A DNA stretch of 64,000 nucleotides from Cupriavidus laharis (GCF_914271435.1 NZ_CAJZAI010000018.1:24555-88554), one strand, 5' to 3'; counted from the stretch's first letter, positions 27,973 through 37,225 are shown. Notes: generated by a model from the letters alone, not told the origin. Numbers and translations are program-made.

Positions 27973-28989
27973 ATGAAGCTAGTCAGCAAGACCATCATCG
28001 ACCGCATTGCCAAACGCTGGCTGTTGGCCTGCGCCTCGGCCTGCATGCCCTGGCTTGCGTTTGCGCCGGCACTGGCGCAGGGCGCGGCGCAAAGCTATCC
28101 GGCGAAGCCGGTGCGCATGGTGGTGCCGTTCGCCGCCGGCGGACCGGCCGACGTGCTCGGCCGCGTTGTCGGCGAGGGTATTTCCAAGGCCACCGGCCAG
28201 AGCGTGCTGGTCGACAACAAGGCCGGTGCCGCCGGCACCATCGGCGTGGACATGGTGGCCAAGGCTGCGCCGGACGGCTATACGCTCGCGATCGTGCCGG
28301 TCGGCAATATTGCCGTGAATCCGGCCCTGATGCCGAACCTGCCGTACAAGCCGGCCGACCTTGCACCGGTCGCCATGCTGGCCACGGCGGAGAACGTGCT
28401 GGTGGTCAGCGCGTCGACACCGGTGAAATCGCTGTCGGACCTGCTCAAGCTGGCCGCGCAGAAGCCTGGCCAGCTCACCTTCGCGTCGCCGGGCGCCGGC
28501 AGCCAGGCACATCTGGCGGGCGAACTGCTGCAGCAGGACGCCAACGTCAAGCTGATTCACGTCCCCTACAAGGGAGTGAGCCCGGCCATGACCGACCTGG
28601 TGGGCGGGCAGGTGACGATGATGTTTGCGCAGCTTTCTTCGGCGCTGCCGTATATCAAGGCCGGCAAGCTGGTGCCGCTGGGCGTGGCCAGTGCGCGGCG
28701 CTCCGCGGTGCTGCCCGATGTGCCGACCATTGCCGAGCAGGGGCTGCCGAAGTTCGAGGCGGTGTCCTGGTATGCGTTGATGGCACCGGCCGGCACGCCG
28801 CAGGACGTGCTGCGCAAGCTCAGCAAGGAGACTGGCACGGTGCTGGCAGACCCGGTGCTCAAGGAAAAGCTGGCCACGCTGGGCATGGAGACAGCCGGCG
28901 GCACGCCGGAGCAGCTTGCCGCGACCATCCAGAAGGAAAGCGCCCGCTGGGCAGGGCTGATCCGCCAGCGGCACATCACCATCGACTGA
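27973..28989 (+). CDS. Bug/TctC family tripartite tricarboxylate receptor
   Basis: A 338-residue periplasmic solute receptor with a long signal peptide ending near ALAQG (about residue 36). The Bug signature is clear: YPAKPVRMVVPFAAGGPADVLGR, AKAAPDGYTLAIVP, LTFASPGAGSQAHLAGELL and IHVPYKGVSPAMTDLVGGQ. Such proteins bind carboxylates and work with TctAB permeases or in signalling; none is nearby, which is common for Bordetella and Cupriavidus Bug families. It lies 82 bp behind the PhnD-like gene. Confidence 0.9.
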   Translation: MKLVSKTIIDRIAKRWLLACASACMPWLAFAPALAQGAAQSYPAKPVRMVVPFAAGGPADVLGRVVGEGISKATGQSVLVDNKAGAAGTIGVDMVAKAAPDGYTLAIVPVGNIAVNPALMPNLPYKPADLAPVAMLATAENVLVVSASTPVKSLSDLLKLAAQKPGQLTFASPGAGSQAHLAGELLQQDANVKLIHVPYKGVSPAMTDLVGGQVTMMFAQLSSALPYIKAGKLVPLGVASARRSAVLPDVPTIAEQGLPKFEAVSWYALMAPAGTPQDVLRKLSKETGTVLADPVLKEKLATLGMETAGGTPEQLAATIQKESARWAGLIRQRHITID

Positions 28990-29039
28990 ACGCGTGTGCG
29001 GCGCTGCGGCTGACGACCACCACGCGGGGCGCCGGCATG

Positions 29040-30263
29040 TCAGGCAACCTCGCGCTCTGCCGTCTGCGGCACCGCCAACGGCGCATGGGCACGCGCGTGC
29101 TGGACCGCCGGATAGCCTGCCGAGAAGACCAGCCGGCCTGCACACCACGTATGCGTCACCAATGGCTGGCCGGCGACGCCGGCCACGGCGATCACGTCGG
29201 CGCGGGCACCCGGCACCAGGCGGCCTCGGTCGCCCAGCATGCAGGCATCGGCCGGATTGGCCGTGACCAGCGCGAGCGCCTCGTTCAGCGGCAACCCGGC
29301 CTGCTGCGCGGCGGCGAAAGCGGCGGCGATCAGCGTCGACGGCTGGTAGTCCGAGCACAGGATATGGCCGACGCCTGCATGGATGGCGTCGATCGCGCGC
29401 ATCGAACCGCTCTGGCTCTTGCCGCGCAGCACATTGGGCGCACCGAGGATGGTCGGTAGCGCGTGGCCGGCCGCGGCCTGCGCGGTCGCCACATTGATCG
29501 GAAACTCGCTCATGCGCACGCCGAGCGCATGCATGGCGGCAATGCGCTGCGGCGAATCGTCGTCGTGGCTCGCCGTCGGGATCTGCAGGCGGTGGGCCTG
29601 TGCCAGCAGGCGATGTACGCGCTCATGCGCACCTTCGAGCTGCGCGGTCTTCTTTTCCGCTGCGTCGACCGCCTCTTCGCGGCTCATGCCATGGTTGCCC
29701 ATCATGTACGACAGGTAGGCATCGAGCGTCTTGAACTGGCCCTGTCCGGGCGAGTGGTCCATGACCGAAAGCAGGTCGACCACGCCTTCGGCCATCAGCG
29801 CTTCGAGCACCGGCACGGCGGAAGCATCGGTCACCTCATAGCGGCAGTGGATGTGGTTGTCGACGAGGCTGTGGCTGCGGTACGCGGCCACGGTACGCAC
29901 CAGCGTGGATGCGGTCTCGTTGTTGCGCACGCCGAACTGGTTGCTTGCGAACGACAGCGCGTGGTAAGGCGTGGTGATGCCGGCCGCGGCGTTGCGGCGG
30001 TCCACCTGCGCCACGGCGAAATCGAGCGGAAACATCACGCCCGCGCGCGGCTCGGCTTCCTTTTCGATGGCATCGGAATGTACGTCGATCAGGCCAGGCA
30101 TCACAGTGTGGCCGCGCAGGTCGAAGACCTGTGCGGAGGCGGGCACGGCATGCGGTGCGGGCTCGATGGCTGCAATGCGGCCTTGCTCGATCAGCAGGGC
30201 GCTGTCTGGCAGCACGCGGTCGGGCAGTACCAGGGTGGCGTGCGTCAGGTAGGTGGAAGACAT
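29040..30263 (-). CDS. phnM: PhnM amidohydrolase of the C-P lyase operon
   Basis: A 407-residue amidohydrolase that removes pyrophosphate from ribose 1-alkylphosphonate 5-triphosphate, giving the 5-phosphate substrate of PhnJ. Landmarks are VMPGLIDVHSDAIEKEAEPR with the metal site, VMDHSPGQGQFK, ASHDDDSPQR, SEFPINVATAQAA, LGAPNVLRGKSQSG and ILCSDYQPS, in the order seen in E. coli PhnM. It is the last gene of the phnGHIJKLM run, 30 bp after phnL. A second PhnM homologue is encoded at 36007. Confidence 0.93.
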   Translation of the reverse strand: MSSTYLTHATLVLPDRVLPDSALLIEQGRIAAIEPAPHAVPASAQVFDLRGHTVMPGLIDVHSDAIEKEAEPRAGVMFPLDFAVAQVDRRNAAAGITTPYHALSFASNQFGVRNNETASTLVRTVAAYRSHSLVDNHIHCRYEVTDASAVPVLEALMAEGVVDLLSVMDHSPGQGQFKTLDAYLSYMMGNHGMSREEAVDAAEKKTAQLEGAHERVHRLLAQAHRLQIPTASHDDDSPQRIAAMHALGVRMSEFPINVATAQAAAGHALPTILGAPNVLRGKSQSGSMRAIDAIHAGVGHILCSDYQPSTLIAAAFAAAQQAGLPLNEALALVTANPADACMLGDRGRLVPGARADVIAVAGVAGQPLVTHTWCAGRLVFSAGYPAVQHARAHAPLAVPQTAEREVA

Positions 30264-30293
30264 ATTCGGTTCCTGTATCGGTAAGCAGGACGT

Positions 30294-31022
30294 TCAGGCA
30301 ATGGCCGTGGCTGGCTGCAGCGCCAGCAAGCGCGTGGCGACGGCTTCGCGCACGGCGTCATCGTGGAAGATGCCGATCAGGCAGCGGCCTTCGGCCAGTG
30401 CTTCGCCAATCAGCTCCACTACCACGGCGCGGTTGTCCGCATCGAGCGAGGCCGTCGGCTCGTCGAGCAGCAGGATCGGATGTCCGCCGATCAGCCCGCG
30501 GGCGATGTTCACGCGCTGCTGTTCGCCACCCGAGAACGTGGCCGGCGGCAGGTCCCACAACCGGCGCGGCAGGTTCAGGCGTTCCAGCAGGGCAGCGGCG
30601 CGGGTGCGGGCCTCGTCGCGGCCGGTGCCGCGCTGCTGCAGCGGGTCGGCCACGACATCGAGCGCGGCCACGCGCGGAATCGCGCGCAGGAACTGGCTGA
30701 CATAGCCGATCATGTCGCGGCGCAGTTTCAGGACGACCTGCTCGGGCGCATGGCTGAGCGTGACCCACGGCGCGTCTAGCGCAGTCGTGTCGCGCAGGCG
30801 GATGGTGCCCTCGGTGGCCAGGTAATTGCCATACAGGCAGCGCAGCAGCGTGCTCTTGCCGGTGCCGGACGGGCCCGACAGCACCAGGCACTCGCCTGCG
30901 GTTGCGTCGAAGTCGATCGCACGCAGCACGGGCAGGCGGATGCCGCCCTGGTTGTGCAGCGTGAACATCTTGCCGAGGCCGCGGACCTCGATCATGGATT
31001 GCTTGGGTTCGGCTTGTGTCAT
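30294..31022 (-). CDS. phnL: PhnL, ABC-type ATPase of C-P lyase
   Basis: A 242-residue ABC ATPase with Walker A GPSGTGKST, signature FSGGEQQRVNIARG and Walker B ILLLDEPTASLD. PhnL, with PhnG, H and I, is needed to make ribose 1-alkylphosphonate 5-triphosphate from ATP and phosphonate; it is not a transporter subunit. The conserved insert APEQVVLKLRRDMIGYVSQFLRAIPRV is PhnL-specific. It begins two bases after the phnK stop. Confidence 0.94.
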   Translation of the reverse strand: MTQAEPKQSMIEVRGLGKMFTLHNQGGIRLPVLRAIDFDATAGECLVLSGPSGTGKSTLLRCLYGNYLATEGTIRLRDTTALDAPWVTLSHAPEQVVLKLRRDMIGYVSQFLRAIPRVAALDVVADPLQQRGTGRDEARTRAAALLERLNLPRRLWDLPPATFSGGEQQRVNIARGLIGGHPILLLDEPTASLDADNRAVVVELIGEALAEGRCLIGIFHDDAVREAVATRLLALQPATAIA

Positions 31023-31024
31023 GG

Positions 31025-31801
31025 TCAGCCTTGCAGGATGGACGAAACCAGCAACTGCGTATACGGATGCTGCGGGTCGTCGAGGATCTGGTCGGTCAGG
31101 CCTTGCTCCACCACGCGGCCGCCCTGCATGACCAGCGTGCGGTGCGCCAGCAGGCGCGCTACGGCCAGGTCGTGCGTGACGAGAATGGCGGCCAGGTCCA
31201 GGTCGGTCACCAGGCGGCGCAGCAGGTCCAGCAGGCGCGCCTGCACCGAGACGTCGAGCGAGGCCGTCGGCTCATCCATGAAGACCAGGCGCGGATGCGT
31301 GACGAGGTTGCGCGCGATCTGCAGGCGCTGCTGCATGCCGCCCGAGAACGTGGATGGCACATCGTCCAGGCGCGCCAGGTCGATTTCCATCTTTTCCAGC
31401 CAGGCGCCGGCGATCTCGCGCAGGTCGCCGTAGTGGCGCTCGCCCACAGCCATCAGCCGTTCGGCGATATTGGCGCCGGCGCTGACCTGCATGCGCAGGC
31501 CGTCACGCGCGTGCTGTCGCACGAAGCCCCAGTCAGTGCGTGCCAGCAGGCGCATGCGCGCGCTGGACAGCGTGGCCAGGTCGGTCAGGCCGCTTTCGCG
31601 CATGTCGTAGCTGACGCTGCCGCGCTGCGGCGGCGCCTGCATCGACAGGGCCTGCAGCAGCGTGCTCTTGCCCGAGCCCGATTCGCCGACCACGCACAGT
31701 ACTTCGCCGGGATAGAGGTCGAAGCTGACGTCATGGCAGCCGTGCACGCCGTCCCAGGTGCGCGTGAGGTTGCGGACGGAAAGCAGTGGCGTGGCGCTCA
31801 T
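31025..31801 (-). CDS. phnK: PhnK, ABC-type ATPase of C-P lyase
   Basis: A 258-residue ABC ATPase with Walker A GESGSGKST, signature FSGGMQQRLQIARN, Walker B LVFMDEPTASLD and the switch VTHDLAV. PhnK docks on the PhnGHIJ core and gates its active site. RTDWGFVRQHARDGLRMQVSAGANIAERL is typical of PhnK. Start overlaps the phnJ stop by ATGA, so the core and its ATPase are translated together. Confidence 0.94.
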   Translation of the reverse strand: MSATPLLSVRNLTRTWDGVHGCHDVSFDLYPGEVLCVVGESGSGKSTLLQALSMQAPPQRGSVSYDMRESGLTDLATLSSARMRLLARTDWGFVRQHARDGLRMQVSAGANIAERLMAVGERHYGDLREIAGAWLEKMEIDLARLDDVPSTFSGGMQQRLQIARNLVTHPRLVFMDEPTASLDVSVQARLLDLLRRLVTDLDLAAILVTHDLAVARLLAHRTLVMQGGRVVEQGLTDQILDDPQHPYTQLLVSSILQG

Positions 31802-32694
31802 TGTGCGGCTCCTTCAGCCTGCTGCGCGGCGACGCGGTCGCCGCAGTACTCCGTGTCCGAGCACACGAACATGCGCGTACCGGCATCGTCGGTAATGATC
31901 TCGTCGAGGAAGCTGTCGGTCGCGCCGCACTGGGCGCAACAACTGCTCCATTTCTCCACGGTGAACGGGTGGTCGACGAAGTCGAGGCTCTTCACTGAGG
32001 TGTACGGCGGCACTGCGTAAACCCGCTTCTCGCGCCCGGCACCGAACAGCATCAGCGCGGGGCTGCGGTCGAGCTTTGGGTTGTCGAACTTCGGGATCGG
32101 CGATGGCCGCATCATGTAGCGCTGGTTGACGATCACCGGATAGTCGTAGGTGGTGGCGATATGGCCATGATGCGCAATGTCTTCATACAGCTTGACGTGC
32201 ATGGAGCCATATTCGGCCAGCGCATGCATGGTGCGCGTCTCGCGCTCGCTCGGCTCCAGCCAGCGCAGCGGTTCGGGAATCGGCACCTGGAACACCATGA
32301 CCTGCCCGGCACGCAGCGGCGACTCGGGAATGCGGTGGCGGGTCTGGATGATGGTGGCGTCCGCGGTGCGTTCGGTCGTCTTCACGCCTGTCACGCGGCC
32401 GAAGAAGCGGCGGATATTGATGGCGTTGGTGGTGTCGTCCGAACCCTGGTCGATCACCTTGAGCACGTCCTGCGTGCCGATGATGGCCGCCGTGACCTGG
32501 ATGCCGCCGGTGCCCCAGCCATAGGGCAGCGGCATTTCGCGGCTGCCGAATGGCACCTGGTAGCCGGGAATCGCCACGGCCTTCAGCAGTGCGCGGCGCA
32601 GCATGCGCTTGGTCGACTCATCGAGGTAGCCGAAGTTGTAGTGGTCGTCGCGGGCCACGGTGGCCGGTGTGGCGGTAGCGTTGGTCTGACTCAT
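31798..32694 (-). CDS. phnJ: PhnJ, radical SAM C-P lyase
   Basis: A 298-residue catalytic subunit that cleaves the C-P bond of ribose 1-alkylphosphonate 5-phosphate, forming the cyclic 1,2-phosphate and an alkane. The cluster cysteines are Cys253, Cys256 and Cys278, and the catalytic one Cys284, with the same spacing as 241/244/266/272 in E. coli. FGSREMPLPYGWGTGGIQ and YMMRPSPIPKFDNPKLDRSP are also kept. Start overlaps the phnI stop by ATGA. Confidence 0.96.
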   Translation of the reverse strand: MSQTNATATPATVARDDHYNFGYLDESTKRMLRRALLKAVAIPGYQVPFGSREMPLPYGWGTGGIQVTAAIIGTQDVLKVIDQGSDDTTNAINIRRFFGRVTGVKTTERTADATIIQTRHRIPESPLRAGQVMVFQVPIPEPLRWLEPSERETRTMHALAEYGSMHVKLYEDIAHHGHIATTYDYPVIVNQRYMMRPSPIPKFDNPKLDRSPALMLFGAGREKRVYAVPPYTSVKSLDFVDHPFTVEKWSSCCAQCGATDSFLDEIITDDAGTRMFVCSDTEYCGDRVAAQQAEGAAQ

Positions 32695-33827
32695 GCCAGC
32701 GTCTCCTCCTGGGGCTGGATATCGGGCGTGGCAGCCGCGGGCGCGGCTTCGGGCCGGGCCGTTTCCTGTTCCGCACGCAGGCGGCGCAGCAGTTCCAGGT
32801 TGGCCTGGAAGTCCACGTAATGGGGCAGCTTCAGGTGCTGCACGAAGCCGGAGGCCTCGACGTTATCGCTGTGGTACAGCATGAATTCCACGTCGTTGGC
32901 CGGGGCGTCGGCAGCTTCGCCAAGCTCGGCGGCGCGCATGGCACGGTCAGCCAGCGCCATCGACATGGCCTTGCGCTCGCCGTAGCCGAACACCAGGCCA
33001 TAGCCGCGCGTGAAGCGCGGTGCCTCGCTGGCGTTGCCCGTGAACTGGCTGACCATCTGGCATTCGGTCAGCTCGACCTCGCCAATGGTCACCGCAAAAC
33101 CCAGTTCTTCGACGAACAGCTCGACTTCGGCCGTGCCGTAGCGGATCTCGGCCGCGAACGGGTGCGAGTTGCCGTAGCCGCGCTGCGTGGAGTAACCCAT
33201 CGACAGCAGGAAGCCTTCGTCCGCGCGCGCCAGATTTTGCAGGCGCGCCGTGCGGCCGGCAGGCAGCGTCAGCGGTTCGCGGGTCAGGTCGGGCGGGGCG
33301 GGATCGCCCACGGGAATGGCATCGGCCTCGACCAGTTCGTCCGCTTCAAGCAGCGCGGTGACGCGCGGCATGTCGGACGCCAGCGGTTCGGGCGACGGCG
33401 CCAGCGGCGCCGGATCGCGTTCGGCTTCGAGCGAGAAGTCCAGCAGGCGCTGCGTGTAATCGTAGGTCGGGCCGAGCACCTGTCCGCCCGGGACATCCTT
33501 GAAGGTCGACGAAATCCGGCGCTCCAGGCGCATCTTGCCGGTGTCGACTGGCTGGGTGTAGCCAAAGCGCGGCAGCGTGGTGCGGTAGGTGCGCAGCAGG
33601 AAGATGGCTTCGATCTGGTCGCCAGCGGCCTGCTTGAGCGCCAGTGCGGCCAGGTGCGGGTCGTACAGGGAGCCCTCGGCCATCACGCGCGAAACGGCCA
33701 GCGGCATCTGCTCGCGGATCTGCGCCAGCGTGAGCTCGGGTACCGCGGTGTCGCCGCGGCGGTAGGCATCGAGCATCTGGTAGGAGTTGAGGATGGCACG
33801 CTCGCCTCCTTTGACGGCTACATACAT
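32691..33827 (-). CDS. phnI: PhnI, C-P lyase core subunit
   Basis: A 378-residue nucleosidase-like subunit that, with PhnG, H and L, couples phosphonate to the ribose of ATP. MYVAVKGGERAILNSYQML, LRTYRTTLPRFGYTQPVDT and GFLLSMGYSTQRGYGNSHPF mark the family. The start at 33827 has GGAGG upstream and matches family N termini. It begins one base after the phnH stop and overlaps phnJ by four. Confidence 0.95.
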   Translation of the reverse strand: MYVAVKGGERAILNSYQMLDAYRRGDTAVPELTLAQIREQMPLAVSRVMAEGSLYDPHLAALALKQAAGDQIEAIFLLRTYRTTLPRFGYTQPVDTGKMRLERRISSTFKDVPGGQVLGPTYDYTQRLLDFSLEAERDPAPLAPSPEPLASDMPRVTALLEADELVEADAIPVGDPAPPDLTREPLTLPAGRTARLQNLARADEGFLLSMGYSTQRGYGNSHPFAAEIRYGTAEVELFVEELGFAVTIGEVELTECQMVSQFTGNASEAPRFTRGYGLVFGYGERKAMSMALADRAMRAAELGEAADAPANDVEFMLYHSDNVEASGFVQHLKLPHYVDFQANLELLRRLRAEQETARPEAAPAAATPDIQPQEETLA

Positions 33828-33828
33828 G

Positions 33829-34446
33829 TCAGTCCTCCAGTTGCGTGGTGCGCGCAAGTGCGCAGAATTGGTCGCCGCTTGTCAGCAGCAGGTCCACGCC
33901 GAGGGGGAACGCAGCATGATTGGCGCGCCAGCTCGCGCGGAAGCCGCCGGGCAGGCCGGTCACACGCAGTGCCTGGGTGGTCTCGATGCCGGAACCGTGC
34001 AGCGTCAGCGTTTCGCCGTCGGCGAGCGATGCGACTTCCACGATGAGCGTCGCGGACCGGTCCGGATAGGCCGGCTCGCCCTGCGCGCAAGCGGCCAGCG
34101 GCGGTTGCGCGTGACCGGCGGGAACGCAGACAAAGGTGGCGGCGCCGACCTCGTCCACCAGCGGGCAGCCGCAGTGGAAGCGTAGGAAGGCACGCACGGC
34201 GGCAGGCACGCCTGCCGGCAGCCAGACCGGGGTATCGGCGTCGGCCAGCGTCAGCAGCAGCGCGGCCTGGGCTGGCGAAAGGCCCTCCGGCACGCCGCTG
34301 GTGGCGGGCAACGGCTGCACGGTGCCAGGCCGGGCCATGGCATCGAGCGTGGCGCGGAACACCTGCTGGGCGTCTTCGACCGGATTGCCGAAGCCGGGCA
34401 GCAATGATGCGCTCGCGGCGGCAGTGGTGGGTTGGAGCGGTTGCAT
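33829..34446 (-). CDS. phnH: PhnH, C-P lyase core subunit
   Basis: A 205-residue subunit of the PhnGHIJ complex. LLPGFGNPVEDAQQVFRATLDAMARPG is the conserved opening, followed by LLLTLADADTPVWLP, PDRSATLIVEV and LTLHGSGIETTQALRV. It has no known catalytic residues of its own and forms a dimer in the core. It begins one base after the phnG stop. Confidence 0.94.
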   Translation of the reverse strand: MQPLQPTTAAASASLLPGFGNPVEDAQQVFRATLDAMARPGTVQPLPATSGVPEGLSPAQAALLLTLADADTPVWLPAGVPAAVRAFLRFHCGCPLVDEVGAATFVCVPAGHAQPPLAACAQGEPAYPDRSATLIVEVASLADGETLTLHGSGIETTQALRVTGLPGGFRASWRANHAAFPLGVDLLLTSGDQFCALARTTQLED

Positions 34447-34447
34447 G

Positions 34448-34933
34448 TCAGTCTTCTCCGCGAACCATGGTGAAAAACTCCACGCGCGTCTGTGCGGCAA
34501 CGCCCGCCCGGCTGGCTGCGCGTTCGGCCTGGGCCTGCGCAAGCGGCGCGAGCACCGTTTCCCGCACGCGCTGGTGCCAGTCGGCGCGCTGGAGCAGGGC
34601 GTCCAGCACGGCGGCCTGCTCGGCGTGGCGCGTGCCGCGGCCCTGCACGTATGCGACCCCCGCGGTGCCGCCATCTGTCCCGCCTTCGAGCACGATGGCG
34701 CAGCGCGTCACCGAGACCTCGCCGAGGTTGAACTGCGCGCCGGTGCCACCGGCACGGGCGCGCACCATTGCCATGCCGGCTTCGGGCTTGCGCAGCAGGC
34801 GGTAGGCGGGCAGGGCGCCTTGCCCCGAAAGTTGCGCGTAGGCCGCATCCAGCGCGGCCGGCTGCGCCAGCGCCAGGATGCGCAGCCACGCGGCGCGGGC
34901 CGTGTTGGCATCCGTCGTGGTATCGTCTTGCAT
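34448..34933 (-). CDS. phnG: PhnG, C-P lyase core subunit
   Basis: A 161-residue first gene of the C-P lyase operon. RLLRKPEAGMAMVRARAGGTG, FNLGEVSVTRCAIVL and VQGRGTRHAEQAAVLDALLQ are the family blocks. PhnG acts with PhnH, I and L in transferring phosphonate to ATP. Its promoter region faces that of phnF and carries a candidate PhnF operator. Confidence 0.93.
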   Translation of the reverse strand: MQDDTTTDANTARAAWLRILALAQPAALDAAYAQLSGQGALPAYRLLRKPEAGMAMVRARAGGTGAQFNLGEVSVTRCAIVLEGGTDGGTAGVAYVQGRGTRHAEQAAVLDALLQRADWHQRVRETVLAPLAQAQAERAASRAGVAAQTRVEFFTMVRGED

Positions 34934-34941
34934 TGTTACCC

Positions 34942-34965
34942 CTATACGTCTATACGTTTAGATGT
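34942..34965. promoter_or_regulatory. Candidate PhnF operator before phnG
   Basis: CTATACGT and CTATACGT repeat in tandem and create GTCTATACGT at 34948-34957, close to the GT-N-TATA-N-AC form bound by HutC-type GntR proteins. It lies 9-32 bp upstream of the phnG start, overlapping the likely -10 region, where a repressor would block transcription. Confidence 0.55.
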
Positions 34966-35167
34966 TAGCAGTCTCAGCACGGCGATACTAGAACACACTG
35001 CCATGAAGTTTTTATGACGAATCAGGCCAATGCTCGGGCTCGAACGCCATACGCCGGCGCTGAGGCACAATCACGGGTACGGACCGGATGAACACTGGCG
35101 AGCCGCAGCATGCCTCCAGTGAAATCCGCGCCGGTGAATGCTTGATGACAAAAGGCAAGGCAAGACA

Positions 35168-35902
35168 ATGTCTGATCGAGAAGTCGAACGGGGTTCCGGC
35201 GTCGCGGTATGGCGCCAGATTGGCGAGGCGCTGGCGGAGGACATCCGCAACAAGCTGTATGGCCCTGGTGAACAACTGCCGCCGGAACCGGAGCTGGCCA
35301 GCCGCTTTGCGGTCAACCGCCACACCATCCGCCGCGCCATGGGCGAGCTGGAGCTGAACGGCCTGGTGCGGATCGAGCAGGGCCGCGGCACTTTCGTGCA
35401 GGAACACGCGATCGACTACGCGATCGGGCGCCGCACGCGCTTTTCGCAGAACCTGGCCGCGCAGGGCATGCGCGGCCACATCGAGATACTGGACAGCCAT
35501 GTGGTGCGGGCACCGGAAGTGGCGAAGCACCTCGGCTTGCCGCGCACGGCGGACATCCTGCACGTGCAGATGATCGGCAAGGCCGAAGACCGCACCATCG
35601 ACGTCGCCGAGCACTATTTCGACAGCAAGCGCTTTCCCGGCTTGGCCGAGCAGGTGCGAGAGAAGCTGTCGATCTCGCGCGCGCTGGCGCACTTCGGCAT
35701 AGCGGACTACACGCGCAAGTGGTCGCGCATCACGGCGTCGATGCCGAGTGCGCCCGTCGCGCGGCTGCTGAACCAGCCAAAGACTCGACCCGTGCTGCAG
35801 GTGGAGGCGCTAAACGTCGATATCGACGGCGCGCCGCTCCAGTACAGCATGACCCGTTTTGCGGGAGACTGGGTCCAGCTCACCGTTTCCGACAGTGAAT
35901 AG
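35168..35902 (+). CDS. phnF: PhnF, GntR/HutC-type phosphonate regulator
   Basis: A 244-residue regulator with a GntR winged helix (AVWRQIGEALAEDIRNKLY, LPPEPELASRFAVNRHTIRRA, GLVRIEQGRGTFV) and a UTRA effector domain (RTRFSQNLAAQGM onward). PhnF proteins repress phn genes until a phosphonate or phosphate-related ligand binds. It is divergent from phnG and followed by phnM2. AAGGCAAG precedes the ATG at 35168; a frame-open ATG 30 bp earlier is less suited. Confidence 0.92.
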   Translation: MSDREVERGSGVAVWRQIGEALAEDIRNKLYGPGEQLPPEPELASRFAVNRHTIRRAMGELELNGLVRIEQGRGTFVQEHAIDYAIGRRTRFSQNLAAQGMRGHIEILDSHVVRAPEVAKHLGLPRTADILHVQMIGKAEDRTIDVAEHYFDSKRFPGLAEQVREKLSISRALAHFGIADYTRKWSRITASMPSAPVARLLNQPKTRPVLQVEALNVDIDGAPLQYSMTRFAGDWVQLTVSDSE

Positions 35903-35962
35903 CACCTGGAGCACCGTGAAGGACCTCGTGACAAGCCAGGACGATAGCGCCATGATCCATTG

Positions 35963-35972
35963 GTCTAGACAT
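35963..35972. promoter_or_regulatory. GTCTAGACAT, second candidate PhnF site
   Basis: It matches GTCTATACGT before phnG at eight of ten positions and lies 34 bp upstream of the phnM2 start. It overlaps a Pho box, so PhnF and PhoB could compete here. Confidence 0.4.
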
Positions 35973-35983
35973 CTGGTTGTCAT
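35966..35983 (+). promoter_or_regulatory. Candidate Pho box before phnM2
   Basis: Two half-sites, GACAT and GTCAT, are spaced exactly 11 bp apart as in the PhoB box CTGTCAT-N4-CTGTCAC. The orientation faces phnM2, 24 bp upstream of its start. Confidence 0.5.
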
Positions 35984-36006
35984 GTGCCCGCGCTAACGTG
36001 TTACCC

Positions 36007-37224
36007 ATGCAGATGACTAGCCAAGCTACTTCGGCCCCGCTCGCGGGGATCACAGGCCGCCGTGTGCTGGGCACCGGCGGCATCGTCCCGGCCACGCTGG
36101 GGTTCCATGACGGCTGCGTGGCGCAGCAGGTGCCGCAGGCAGGGCCTTGCCTCGATGCGGGCGAGCTGCTGGTGTTGCCCGGCATCGTCGACGTCCATGG
36201 CGATGCCTTCGAACGCGCCGTGATGCCGAGGCCCGGGGTGAGTTTTCCCTATGCGGGCGCGCTGCTCGACGTTGACCGTCAGCTTCTGGCGCATGGCATC
36301 ACCACCGAGTTCCACGGCGTGACGCTGTCGTGGGAGGGCGGCCTGCGCGGCGAGGCGTATGCGCTGCGGATGTTCGAAGCGCTAGCCCAGCTCGGGCCGG
36401 TGCTTGGCGCGTCGCACAAGGTGCACCTGCGCTTCGAGGCTCACCATCTCGACGGCGTGGAAACGGCGCTCGCATGGATGGCGTCCGGGCGCGTCGGCCT
36501 GCTGGCCATCAACGACCATCTCCCGACCATGGCCCGCCGCATCGGCGACGAACGCAAGGTCCTGCAATACGCGGAGCGCGCCGAGTGCGACATGGAGACC
36601 TTTCGCAACCGTCTGCGCGCGGCCAGCCGTCGCGCGCAGGAGGTGCCGGCCGCCATGTCCCGGATGATCGCCGCGGCGCGCGGCGCGGGCCTGCCCGTGG
36701 CGTCGCATGACGACCCGGACCTGGCCACGCGGCAGCACTACCACCGGCAGGGTTGCCGCATCGCCGAGTTCCCGCTCACGGTAGAAACCGCGCACGCGGC
36801 CCGCCAGCTTGGCGATGATGTCGTGTTCGGCGCGCCCAATGTAATGCGCGGTGCCAGCCACACCGGCGCACCCAATGCCACGGAAATGGTGTCGGCCGGC
36901 CTGTGTACGGTACTGGCCTCCGACTACTACTATCCGGCTCCGCTCCAGGCGGCGTTCAAGCTCGCGCAGCTTGGCGTCGTGGACCTCCCCGGCGCCTGGA
37001 AGCTGGTATCGCGCAACCCGGCGCGGGCCGCTGGCCTGCGCGACCGCGGGGCGCTGGCACCGGGCCTGCGCGCGGACGCAATCGTGGTCGATGACCGGCA
37101 GCCCGGTCTGCCGCGCGTCGTCGGCACGATCGTTGGCGGCGAGCTCAGGCACGCTGCCATGTCGCTGCCCGTGATCGATATTTCCGGCGCCGGCCTTGCC
37201 GGCAACGACAGCATGGCGGCCTGA
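36007..37224 (+). CDS. phnM: Second PhnM, alkylphosphonate ribose triphosphate diphosphatase
   Basis: A 405-residue amidohydrolase of the PhnM family, about the same length as the one in the lyase operon but only distantly similar. VLPGIVDVHGDAFERAVMPRPG carries the first metal ligands, VASHDDPD and IAEFPLTVETAHAARQ follow, then VFGAPNVMRGASHTG and LASDYYYPAPL. The DHSPGQ motif of the other copy reads NDHLPTMARR. It starts the plus-strand set phnM2-DUF1045-phnN, likely the working set for the later steps. An ATG six bases on is an alternative start. Confidence 0.88.
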   Translation: MQMTSQATSAPLAGITGRRVLGTGGIVPATLGFHDGCVAQQVPQAGPCLDAGELLVLPGIVDVHGDAFERAVMPRPGVSFPYAGALLDVDRQLLAHGITTEFHGVTLSWEGGLRGEAYALRMFEALAQLGPVLGASHKVHLRFEAHHLDGVETALAWMASGRVGLLAINDHLPTMARRIGDERKVLQYAERAECDMETFRNRLRAASRRAQEVPAAMSRMIAAARGAGLPVASHDDPDLATRQHYHRQGCRIAEFPLTVETAHAARQLGDDVVFGAPNVMRGASHTGAPNATEMVSAGLCTVLASDYYYPAPLQAAFKLAQLGVVDLPGAWKLVSRNPARAAGLRDRGALAPGLRADAIVVDDRQPGLPRVVGTIVGGELRHAAMSLPVIDISGAGLAGNDSMAA

Positions 37225-37225
37225 C

